Positions 49,081-60,000 of a stretch of DNA of 64,000 nucleotides are shown here, in pieces. The stretch is taken from the NCBI GenBank assembly GCA_035582835.1, contig JAYKAV010002774.1, positions 540,418 to 604,417 of the forward strand, read 5' to 3'. A model generated the notes under the pieces. That model searched no databases. It was not told the DNA's origin and was given only the letters and a program-made list of their open reading frames with translations. Position numbers and translations under genes: made by a program. The first letter of the stretch is position 1. The number at the start of each line of letters is the position of its first letter. This stretch comes from Phoebastria nigripes. Lineage: Eukaryota; Chordata; Aves; Procellariiformes; Diomedeidae.

Positions 49081-50053
49081 GGTCTGAAATTATTTATGGA
49101 TAGATGAATACTGTTGATTTAAAGAAAATGCAAGGAATATTTCTAGAAGATGGAAACATTTTATTTTGATGCCTACAGACTAAGATACTGCATTTTGAAA
49201 ATAGTAGAGCATTTCATGTAGCATTTTGAAATGACACTTTAGAGCATCTTATTTTGAAGCTGCATTTTCCATGTCTTAAAAATCACAACCTAAATATTAA
49301 AATGTTCACTAACCTGAACACTCAGACAATACTTTTTTGTTTCAGATTAAACAGTGCATTGCAAGTTAACACAAAATCATATTGTCCAGACTTTTCATTT
49401 ATTNCCAAAAGGTGTATTTCCCAGTATGTCTAAGTCTAGTCACCAGCCTGAGGAGCTCATCCATCGCGCTCCGGTGCTAGGACACACCATGCTGAAAGTC
49501 CCTGGAACAGCAGGCAGACCTTTGTTTTCGGGTTGGTTACTTCATCTAAATAAAGTGCTGCGTACGCACTGAAGGGAAGGAAAACATGAGCTACGTTTTG
49601 AAGTCCTGCCTTCTGCTAACCCTATCTTTTGCAGTTTGGATCGTGTGTCTCGCACCATGAGTCAGCTTTCTGCAGGAAACCCTATGAATCCTGCNTAAGA
49701 TAAACCTGCATGAATAAATTATAAAGTAGACCTAGCATATGGATTTTCAGTATGTTACCCGGCTCTTTGGCAAATGTTTACAAGAANGCTGTAGCCCACA
49801 TGGAAAGTATAATGATGGTGGCTCCCTGTTAATGAAGCTGGGATGCTTCATTACATGCTGCAGCACAGTTATCACATACTAGTATGTGCTAAAAATATGT
49901 ACCCTGGCTATCCCACGGTTACATGTTCACATAGCCCTATTGTCAGTAACTACTACTGTGTTTATCTCTTTTTAATGTGGAAACCTATGCAAAGCTTTTA
50001 TTTTGTTGTGTTTTAAAAATTCAGGACCATCCCATTCTTGTTTCCCTTTTCAG

Positions 50054-50176
50054 AGCATGACGAATGTGTAACAAACCAGCACAACTGTGATGAAAACGCT
50101 CTCTGTTTCAACACCGTGGGTGGGCACAACTGTGTCTGCAAGCCGGGTTACACGGGAAATGGTACCATCTGCAAAG
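50054..50176 (+). CDS. NELL2: NELL2 exon D: EGF-like domain with N-glycosylation sequon
   Basis: This 123-nt exon is in phase 1 at both ends and encodes a complete EGF-like domain beginning EHDECVTNQHNC and ending NGTICK. All six cysteines are present. The start H-D-E-C resembles a calcium-binding EGF, but the hydroxylation segment has His where Phe or Tyr is usual (CFNTVGGHNC), so the hydroxylation consensus is not fully met. An N-G-T sequon near the C-terminus is a likely N-glycosylation site in this secreted protein. The acceptor is ttcccttttcag and the donor is gtaagc. It follows exon C directly in the mRNA (YSCT|EHDEC), the order known for NELL2, so I do not think an exon is missing from the 25.8 kb intron. 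Confidence 0.97.
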
Positions 50177-52711
50177 GTAAGCTGCTGAAAACCCGGGGGT
50201 ACGGCAGTCTTTGAACTGGATGAGATGCTTTGTCATAGTTGATGCAAATCTGTTCACGTACCTTGAAGAAGACAGACAAAATGCTAGGCTAGGCATTTAG
50301 GTCCTGCACCTATAAGATGATCTTCATAGGCAGATATACACTGACTTTGCCTTTGGCAGAGTTCACAGTAATTTGAGGATGATGCATACATAAGTTAATA
50401 TGCTCTAAAATTTGAAGTAATTGTGTTTCATTTCTGTCTCAAGTTAACAGTTTCTATACATGCTACACCATTCAAGAAAGCCCACAGTTACCAACAAAGT
50501 TACAGTTCTGAAAACATTGTCAGATCTACATTGTCCCCAGCCGATCACTTGCTATTTTGCGTGGATGAACTGAAAGTTGTTTGGTATGCTGTGTCTTTTT
50601 ATTGTAAATGAGAAAAGCAATAGACATGCGTGCACAAAACCTTTGCTACACATGAGGTGGTGCCTTGTTTTCTAACATTCTTGTTCACTGGTAAACATTA
50701 GAAGTTATATTATTAGTCTTAGAAAGAGGCTTTCCCAGAGATACAATGCTGATTTTATTTCCATTGCATTTCACATCAGAGGAGATGATACTTGGTACTT
50801 GGGAAGTCCTCAGGCTCTGAGCATAGGATTTAGAGGATGCTTGAAAATAAAAATATTGTAGCTGTAGAGGAACTGGCTCAGACGCGAGAAGTGGTCTAGC
50901 TGCAGCAATAGCATACCCAGTGTTCCTTGAAATTGTGCCTCAGTCCTCTTGATCTGTTAGGTGTCAGAACCTAAGGGGCTGGAGTTAACATTGGTAATAC
51001 CCATAGATACATTCTGCTGCTGTGTATTATCAAGGCTAAGCAACCCAGAATTTCTTTAATTGCTAAGCCTGATTAAGGTCTTAGCACTAGTTATTCCTTC
51101 ACCTGAGTCACAGTATGATTTTTCTGAATATTCCTAGCATAAACGAGCATGCCTAGTCTGCTTCCAGTCAAACACATGGGTAGAGGGAGAGGTGTCAGCC
51201 AATACACCCTTTTATGCTGGGCTCCCTCCTCTGCGGAATGGGAGGAAAGTCTTAGCCTGAGGAGGTTCAAACCCAGAGCCGCTCCTCTCGGAAGAGAGCT
51301 CTGTCTGTGCAGCTCACTCCTGTGCGTGCTTGGGAATATTCCCCAATTCTTCTGCTGGAGGTGTGTCAGCTTCCAAAAAGGTAATTGTGAGATTTCTTTG
51401 GGTCAAAGAGAAGGTGCATAACCCTAGAGCACCGCGTTCGGCTCTTCTGTTCCCTGAATAAGAGCTCTGACTGCAGGTCTGACATTTCAGAGGGCACCCT
51501 GGCCCCACCTGGCCCTCCCTCCTTCCCTTTTCAGTACTGAAAAGACTATGCAGGAGAAGGCTCTGAGACTGTGTATCCCAATTTGAGAAATGTACTTCTC
51601 TGCAGCCCTGGCTTGGATGCCAGTGTCCTTCAGAGAGACCTGGATGCTCCTCTTGTCCCCATGGCTTTGGCAACTTTTCATGCACTGTGCTGCCAGCCGT
51701 GCTCCCATGCACCGTGTCATCCTGCACCGGGAAGCTTAGATGTCTCACTCAGTGCCGGGGGTCTCACACCACAAGGCTGGTGCCTGGAAACCGAGAGCTG
51801 GAAAGCTCAAATTGATAACACTCATGTTCTCTCTCAGATTTAAGACCTCATCAGTGGTGCTCACACAGAGCTGCTGCAGACCGAAGCCTGGCATCTCCAG
51901 TGGCTGGTTACACGCACAGGGCTAGACCAGTGCCCCGGAGCAACTCTTTGTGTCCTTGTGTTGGTGATAACCTCCATCTGCCTAGTTTCACCAACAGTTT
52001 CTTGTAACCAGAGCATTTCTGATTCCATATTGCGGATACAATCAGAGCAATGAACAGCTGCCATGTTTTCTATCAAAGCTGGTTGCATTTCTGTGCCTGC
52101 AGAAGGGACTCTTTAATGTGTACATGTATTCACAACTGCTGCACCTAAATGCGTGAGCATGGCTTCTCAGACTGCAGCATGCCAAAGAACAAATCCAGGG
52201 ATCGACTTCAAACTGTAAATGGTAGAAGTTTTTAAGTTCTTCAGAATCCCTTGAGAAAAAATTACTATTTTTATTGTTTCAATCTAATTGCTTAATCAAG
52301 GAATAAGGTAGCCAGATAATTTAGTGTTCAGTTGTGCCTATTATGCCCAGGCCTTTATTTGGGCAGCAGACAAGACCAGCACTGCCCTAGGAAGAGTCTG
52401 TTCCTGGGGAAGATGCTGCTTTTCACTGCTTCCCAGTGCATGCAAAGGAGCACATATGTGAACTGTTGTCTTCAGATGATTTACCCTAATCTCCTCCTGT
52501 AGCTTGTCAGCCCATCTGGCCAGTGAGGCAGGGGGGCCATAAACCATCTCTTTGTGACCTCTGTCTTTAGGAGAAGGCAGCCTCTGGACTCCATGCCGCA
52601 AGCACCGCATTTTGTGCCAGCCTGCCAGTGGCCTGTGGCCACCTGCGTGGTTGCTGAGTGTAGTTACGTTAATTCTTTCTTAACCTTAGATTGTGATTTT
52701 GCATTTTGCAG
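50177..52711 (+). other. NELL2: NELL2 intron between exons D and E (2535 bp)
   Basis: A phase 1 intron with donor gtaagc and acceptor tttgcag. A GC-richer block at about 51150-51960 has many open frames on both strands that overlap each other. None shows a recognisable domain, and the openness is explained by fewer AT-rich stop codons. I could not match the block to a known repeat. Confidence 0.8.
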
Positions 52712-52807
52712 CCTTTTGCAAAGACGGGTGTAGGAATGGAGGAGCCTGTATTGCTTCCAATGTGTGTGCCTGCCCACAAGGCTTCACTGGGCCCAGCTGT
52801 GAAACTG
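52712..52807 (+). CDS. NELL2: NELL2 exon E: short non-calcium EGF domain
   Basis: This 96-nt exon is in phase 1 at both ends and encodes a compact EGF domain from [11 protein letters not shown] to SCET. Six cysteines with close spacing and the [10 protein letters not shown] ending are typical of the laminin/Notch-like, non-calcium type of EGF. The acceptor is gattttgcattttgcag and the donor is gtaaga. It joins exon D as TICK|AFCKDGC. In the known protein the next domain begins with another D-I-D-E-C motif. I searched by eye downstream to the window end and did not find it, so the following intron is longer than 11.1 kb. Confidence 0.96.
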
Positions 52808-55390
52808 GTAAGATTGTGATTGAATTTACGATGAAGGTAATCCAAGGAGGATGTTTGAGGTAATCCAAGAATACAGGATTATTTAAGTGTGTGCCCTGAA
52901 AGAGGGAGCTGCTACTAAAAAGTTACTCACTTTTCTTATATGCCTCCCAAGCGAATATATTACAGCAGTTCTAATTAGAAGCACATGGACTGCAAAAATG
53001 AGAACATGAATTAAGACATCTCGGGTTTTGATGTTTCATAATTAATAAGGTTATTATAGACTTGCTTTTCACCTCAAATGGCCTTTGGTGTCTCCTATAA
53101 ATGACAGATAATCTGACATCCAGAAATAAATTCCAATAATTGATTACTTCTGTGCTGTAAATGTGTGACTGGTTCAGTAGTCCACCTTCCCTTGCAACCT
53201 TATTTGAAGACTTCTGATGAACTTAGTGTTCTGACTCAGTGTTCCAGCAGGTTTCAGTGTTCCTACTCCTTTTACCTCCTTTCGCAGGCACTCCTTTCTC
53301 TTCCTGCTACCCCTGATGATGGCAGTACCACAAAGCCTTGTTTTAGAACTTTATTTTTTAAGTCTTGGATCTAGTCAAATTACATTGCCCAGCAAAGTAT
53401 GTAGAATGTTAATTCTTAGCATCTCAAGTGCCTGTAAATAATTTCTCAAAGTTCAAATGAATAGTTTCAGCACCTTTATTTATTGCTGCAGAATTTTTAA
53501 ATGCATTCTAACCATACATGCCTCCAGGAGGTAAAGGGAGAAAGCTCGCTTAGATTAATTGGCTTCAGCATGCCTAATAAAAGGGCAGTCTGCCACCTAT
53601 GATTGACTGTTGTTGCTGTTCTATATTGCCTTCAATAAATCTTCCAAACAGAGGAAAGGAGGTCATTTGAGCAAGTATTGCTTTCATCTGGCTTGTAAAC
53701 ATGTCTAGTTTAATGAAAAACACAGACTGCTCTGAATTCTGTATTATCTGGTCCATTTGAGAGGTGAGAAATGTGATTGTTTTCATTCTTCCGTATTTGA
53801 GCTGGTATTACCACAGTGCACAAGAGGGATGCTGTGTGAAAAGCAGTATCCTGATTGTTCATCTATTTCTGGAAAAATGTCAAAAGACCAAGTTTTCAAG
53901 TATTCCTCACTGTTTCACAGACTGCAGATAATGTGGTACAGGATATCAAGGTCTCTTCAGTGTAACAGTGTTGTGTTTTTGCTTGGAACAGTGTGTGTGC
54001 TAAGATAATGCTCAAGTATTGAGAGTTACTTTGTTTTAGTAATATCTGTCTTATATGGTCCTTGCAGCATTCTGCTGTTATCAACTAAATATAACGTGTA
54101 TAGTTTCAAGACCCAGATTCATCTTTTCCAGCTTTATACTCCTATCTGAGGTGTGTAGACTAGAAGCATATTTGCTTTAGTCTCCTTGTATAGTCAATAT
54201 TAACAGCCACTGTCAAAGAGAGATCTTACTGGCTTTTCTGAGTTGCCCCTGGAAGTCCTGTCTCTGCTCCCTTCTTTAGAGGACAACCCAGGGACACTCT
54301 GTTCCCAATTCAGAAAGTTCAGGCTGGCACCTTAAGCTAACTTAATTTAAGTGCATTCAGCCCCAAATGTCCTTTGAAAGCAGCCGGACCGCTGGCCTAA
54401 CTGCCCGTCCTTCCTGCCCTTCAGGAAATATATAGGAGGGCAGACAGAGACTTGGACCAGGTCTGAGTGCCTTTCTGAATATCTGATCTCAATATTTAAC
54501 ATAAGGTTAGTACGGTAGTTTTCACCCGATATCTCAGAGCTAGTGATACTGTTGTTATGATTTAGAGCCAGTTTGCCAGCCCCAGACCAGTTTCATAGGT
54601 CAGCTTTGCAAGGAGAAGCCCCTCTGTCCTGGTGGACCTCCACTGGATGTCATATTTTTTCTTACTGTTGAAATAAGTAATGCTAGAGATCAGCCACAGG
54701 GGTACAGGTCTGGTCACCTCATTCGGATATTAATGTGCAAGAGTAGGATTGTAATCTACTTGCACATGGCTTTGAAACCCACAGTCTGAAATACCATCAG
54801 AGTGGCAAATGGAAGAGCTATCCTGTCGATAAAGAGCAAAAGCTGNTTCATTCTGAGACTGCATTGTCAGGAAAATGGTGCTGTATACAGCCATAAAAGA
54901 AAACCTGAGCTTCAGACAGTACATATTCACTCCCAGCGAATGGAACAGTTTCCTGTTTCCAGTTAGGCTTGAAGTGATTCAAGACATTCATACTACAAAT
55001 AATTTATGCTGGAAACTTCCCTTTTTGAACAGTCACTTTATCTACAAAGGTGATGTAATCTTTTCTAGGCAGACATCTTTAGTTGCGATCACATACAAGG
55101 AAGGAGGAGGACTGATGTAAAGATGCCAAATCTATTTTTGAATCGCATGTTACTTATTTCTGTTTATGCTACATATATTTAAAAACTGCTTATTGAAGAA
55201 TCTTGGCATTTTTAACTTAAAATGAAACATAGAATTATATAGAAAATGTCAGCAACTGCTGAACCTATGAATTAATTAACAGGAGATTGAATCCACACCC
55301 CAGCAATAACCTAGAAAAATACAAACACCAGTTCTTACTGTTTCCTTCTGTAAAAGGTGGTTTAATAGCTCTGTTTAAATAATTTTCCAG

Positions 55391-57030
55391 AATCATAGAA
55401 AGGATGAGGTTGGAAGGGACCTCTGAAGATCATCTTGTCTAATCCCCCTGCTCAGAGCAGGGTCAAATAGAGCTGGTTTCTCAGGACTGTGCCCAGTTGG
55501 ATTTGGAGTGTTTTCAGGGTTGGAGACTCCATAAGCTCTCTGGGCAATCAATTCCAGTGTTCAATCACCCTCACAGTACAAAAAATTTCTTCTCATTACA
55601 TTCAAATGCAATTTCCCATCCCCCTAGTCCCTTTCTTGGGCATGACTAAGAAGTGTCTGGCTTCCCCCAACTCCGTCAGGTATATATACACATTGATAAG
55701 ATCCCCCCTCAGCCTTTTCATTTCCAGGCTGAACATCTCAGCTCTATCAATCAGCCTCTCCTCGTATGACAGATGCTGTGGTCCCTTAATCATCTTCACA
55801 GCACTGCACTGGATTTGCTCTATGTCTCTCTTGTACTGGGGAGCCCAGCGTGGGACCCAGCACCCCAGATGTGATCTCAACAGCATGAAACAGAGGGTAA
55901 GGATCACCTCCCTTGACCTGCTGGCAATGCTCTTCCTAACGCAGCCCAGGAGGCTGTTGGCCTTCTTTGCTGCAAGGGCACATTGCTGGCTCATGTTCAA
56001 CCTGGTGTCCACCAGGACCTCCAGATCCTTTTCTGCAAAGCTGCTTTCCCACTGGCCAGTCCCTAACCTGTACTGGTGCCTGGGGTTGTTCCTTAATAGC
56101 TGTAGGACTTGGTATTCCCTACCTGGTATAGCAACCCCTCCTCCAAATTTTGTATCATCTGCAAACGTGCTGAGGGTGCACTCTGCCTTATTGTCCAGAT
56201 GTTAAACAGTACTGGCCCAGTACCCAGTATCTACCCAGGTGTACACCGCTAAGTGGCTAGCCTCCAACTGGACATTGTACAGCTGATCACAGCCCTCTGA
56301 GCCCAGCTGTTCAGCAAGTCTTCAATCCACCTTACTGTCCATTTATTTAGCCTGCACTTTTTAGCTTGTCTGAGGATGTTGTAAGAGCACCAAAAGCCTT
56401 ACTAAAGTCAAGATAAACAACATCCACTGCTCTCCTCCCATTCACCAACCTAGTATATTATTTTGGAAGGCTATCAGGTTGGTCAGGCATGATTTCCTCT
56501 TCATAAATCAATGCTGACTATTCCCAATCATCTTCTTGTCCTTAGTATGTTTGGAAAAGGTATCCAGTAGGATACCATCAGCTTCCCAGGGGTGGAGGTG
56601 AGGCTGACTGATCTGTAGTTCCCTGGATCTTTGCCCTTCTTAAAGATAGGAGGGACATTTGCTTTCTTCCAGTTCTCAGGAGCTTCTCTCAGTCACCATG
56701 ACCTTTCAGAGATAATTGAGATTGGCCTCGCAATGACATCAGCCAGCTCCCTCAGCACTCCTGGGTGCATCCCATCAGGTTTGATCGACCTGTGTTTTTT
56801 CCAATTTATTTAGATATTGATCCTCCTCCACTAAGGGTAAATTTTTCTTGCTCCAGACTTTCCCACTGGTCTTGGTGACCTGGGATGCCTGAAGGCAAAT
56901 CTCACTGGTAAAGACCAAGGTGAAGAAGGCATTGAGTACCTCACTGTTTTCCATGGCCTTTCCAAACCCCATCCCTGCACACTCGATCAGTGTCTCTATA
57001 TTCCTTCCAAAGCCTGAGTGGGATGATGCT
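55391..57030 (-). mobile_element. CR1 LINE fragment, 5'-truncated and older
   Basis: The 3' end on the left begins agaatcatagaaagg and ggttggaagggacctc, the CR1 tail with the octamers largely lost. On the minus strand it translates in pieces to the ORF2 C-terminal region and the reverse transcriptase, with no endonuclease. Compared with the larger CR1 in the window it is more diverged and belongs to another subfamily. Bases 57000-57030 still translate as EYRDTDRVCRDGV-like sequence, and beyond that the element is cut. Confidence 0.88.
55602..57030 (-). pseudogene. CR1 ORF2 remnant (reverse transcriptase and C-terminal part)
   Basis: The pieces are recognisable in order. GKVWSKKNLPLVEEDQ lies at about 56820-56860 and the catalytic FADDTK motif is intact (FADD codons 56154-56165). 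The C-terminal region shows MSQQCALAAKKANSLLG and LSYEERL. Many frame changes and stops separate them. Next to 56955 the sequence jumps from CRDGVWKG to MENSEVLNAFF. The related copy in this window has about 50-60 residues between these points, which shows an internal deletion. It is not functional. Confidence 0.85.
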
Positions 57031-60000
57031 GTCCATGCTTAGGTCCTGCCTATGGAGCCAGGCTCATGTTGTAGAACAGGCCATTGACTAAGAACAAGAA
57101 TAAACCAGAGCTGAAATAGCTGGGATTGTTTATGTCCAGAGAGTTGATGAGACTGTCTACTGTGTGGCAAAGACCTGGCCTGTTTCCTTGGTACCCATGT
57201 TGGTTGGGGAGATGTACTGTTCCACGTGATGGCAGTAACAGCTCCTCCAAGCCTTCCAACGGAGCAGAGAGGAGCAGAGGCAGTGACTGACAGGGCACCG
57301 CTGAGTAGGAAGCAGACAGCCCGCGTCTGATGGGAGAGGTCAGAAGTCTTCTGATAAAATTATCCTGAGATGAAAACATGGTTTCTGGGCAAACCCATTC
57401 ACCCAGAACTCAAAGCAGCTTTCCCAGTTCTGGTGGACTAAAACCAGAAGCTTGCTTGTGTTTACAGGCATAGCTGTAACTCTTTTCACCTGTCAGCTGC
57501 CATGGAAAGACTATGTCAGATTCCTAAACTCAATGCAGCTTTTGCGAAGAGAAGTGAAGCCCTGTGTAATTAAGCGCTGTAATGGGTTTCATAAAATTTT
57601 TTGCTTCCAAATGGGTGCTTCTGGGGTGTCAGTAGGAGCCACGTCTCTCTCAGAAACATAAGAAGGAGAATCAACTAATACTGCTAGTCAGGTGTTCCCA
57701 CGAGGAGAGGTATTCACTGTGGAGTGTCTTGCAGTTAACAGAGCCATTGCAACGCCTTAGAATGATCTGTTGGAAGCCTTTTAGATTAATCATGGCCTGT
57801 GCCCTGTGGAAATGGATCAGTTGAATGAGGAAACAGATGTAAGAATCATGTGCAGATATATCAACCTCCAGCACTTCTTTTTAATTGGTAATAGAACATA
57901 AAAATGAGATGTGGGAGAATTCACGTTTCTCTTCCCAAAGGATGTGGGGATGCATTCGTTGGCTTAGGGAGGTGGGGTATATGTGTTGAAAAATTTTCAA
58001 GTCTTACAAGGCACAGTAGTAGTTAACCCAGTAGAGCAGCCTTCTGCAGTGTAGAGAGCTGAGACTACCAAGGGAATCTGAAAATATTTGTGCCGGTTAA
58101 ACTTTTTCAAAATACCTGACTTAATACTGTCTTGTTTGATTGCAAAATTGTGGATTCTTCAATGGGCATTTTTAAATGCTATCTTAAATTGTATTTGAAA
58201 AGTGTTTTATTTTAGAATCCAGCACAGGGTGACTTTGTTAGATCTGCTTGATGTTACTGTAACTCCCCTTTAATTTGATGACAGAGCTTTAAGAGTAGAT
58301 TTGTTCTCCTGCTATATATGCGTATCTGCTAGTGCATGTATACAAGATTACTGCATTTTTGCTGCTTGTCAGCTTCTTTTTTGAGTTCCCACACTCGTTT
58401 TGTGCTTTGAGTATTCCCCTGGACTACTTTTAATAACGCATGAGATCAAATAGCAGAGTTTCGCTACTAGTAGTGTTTTGTTCTAGTTTTTGTTAACAGG
58501 TTGGCTGGAAGTACATGGCTTTTTTATGGATGATTGGCTGTAACTTGCATTTCCTGATGATGAACTTTCCTTGGATATCATGGGAATCATGTCCACCTGT
58601 TATTAAACAATCCATGGCAAACTGCTGAAAATAAACTGGCACACAAAGCTGTTACCTTTGAAAGGAACTGTTGAGAAAAAGTTTAACTTACAGATTCTAT
58701 GTTCATTCAGCCATACATTATTACTAACAGTTGGCTTAATTAAATGTGTAACTGAATTTATGAAAACAATGGTGAGCATCAGGTATGTGAGATCACCCTT
58801 TCTTATCTGATCTCCTATCGGAAATAGCCAGTTCCAAGGAAAATGTATTATTTGGCTCTTCTCTGTATTTTTTTCCCCTTTTTTCCCCACATATGGAAAG
58901 CTCAAACAAAAATAGTTTGTTGTTAGTGTTGCGAGTACTTCATGGAGAAGGAAAAAAAAAATTTGGTGTCGCCAAAACAAATTTTTGCACCTTTGTGCTT
59001 AACATTTGTAGTTCGAAATGCTGAAATACAACTCAGACAAGTGATTTGGGTAAATAATTGTTATAGACCAGATCTCTTTAGAGTTTTGTGCCACTTTCTA
59101 TATAAGCTAACTAATTAACATGTGTGACTGTTGCTCTTTTCAGCAAATCCAAATTAATTTGTTCATGTGCACTGACCATAATAATAGCAGGCTTCAGATT
59201 ATTGAAGACTATGATTATTCCTGTTCCAAAGGAAGCTTGTGAAAATCTTTTAATTCTGATACCCCAGTTATTAGGAAAATAATTTTTCTGGTATTGGAAT
59301 AGAAGGCTTTGTCAAAGTAACCAGGAAGCTTGTTAACTTTGCTGATTTTGCAAAAATTAAGTATTTTAGTACTTTTAGCATGACAAGAGAACTGCTTCCA
59401 TTTAAGCCCTTGATCCCTGGTGTTCAGCTAAAACAACCACAATCAGCTTGTGGCCAGGTAGGCTCTGAAGCTAAAACTGTGACACAAATGGCATTTGAAG
59501 CCCATAGAGCATTGAACGAAATCTGTTAGAACTGGAATTACTTTTGGCAGAACTCTTAAAAATTCTTGGCCCCAGTCTAATGAAAACTCTCTGTAAGCTA
59601 TGAAAGTATCACAGTCAGAACTTTCCCAACAACTCAGGAATCTGCCATTTGCTCAGTTTTATTTTTACAATGAAGATTTAAATTACTGATAGTTGGACTG
59701 CGATTTACAACAATAATACTAAAAGGTTCAAATTTGTGGTACAAGTATGCAAGGTTCTGCACAAACCTAGAGTAATCGGAGTGCCCTTCAACAGTTCATA
59801 GTCTAACCAGGGGAAGCCAGTTGCATGCTGGGATAAATGAGTATAACAGACAAACTCCTTGAGCAGAAAGCACATTAGGATTAATAATTTTATTCTCTGA
59901 AATCCTTAAGGGGTTGCTGGGCTTTTTAATGAAGGAGGAAACAAAAGAAGGGAGCAAGAGGAAAGTGGTGGAGCAAACATGAAGGCAGCACAGGCATGGA

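Larger units (their letters stand above)
24212..50053 (+). other. NELL2: NELL2 intron between exons C and D (25.8 kb)
   Basis: The longest intron in the window, phase 1, donor gtaaga and acceptor ttttcag. It is mostly AT-rich sequence without recognisable genes. I see microsatellites (26992, 32103, 34949, 45663, 48510), T-runs (29587, 30332, 38368), AT palindromes, one MITE-like element near 42215 and faint MIR/L2-like remnants near 42585 and 48755. It has no CR1 or LTR copy that I can recognise, in contrast to the shorter 18.6 kb intron. All other open frames here are short and unlike known proteins. Confidence 0.85.

Noticed and set aside
24212..50053. A missing EGF exon in the 25.8 kb intron.
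   Set aside because: Exons C and D join as YSCT|EHDEC, the known NELL2 order, so no domain is missing.
2196..52807. Assignment to the paralogue NELL1.
   Set aside because: Residues such as GHDFCTEGHNC, FRALREDNAYC and EHDECVTNQHNC fit NELL2. NELL1 differs at many of these positions.
55489..56205. A 238-codon open frame on the + strand, the longest in the window.
   Set aside because: It is the antisense of the older CR1 ORF2. The minus-strand reading gives recognisable CR1 protein, and the + reading has no motif.
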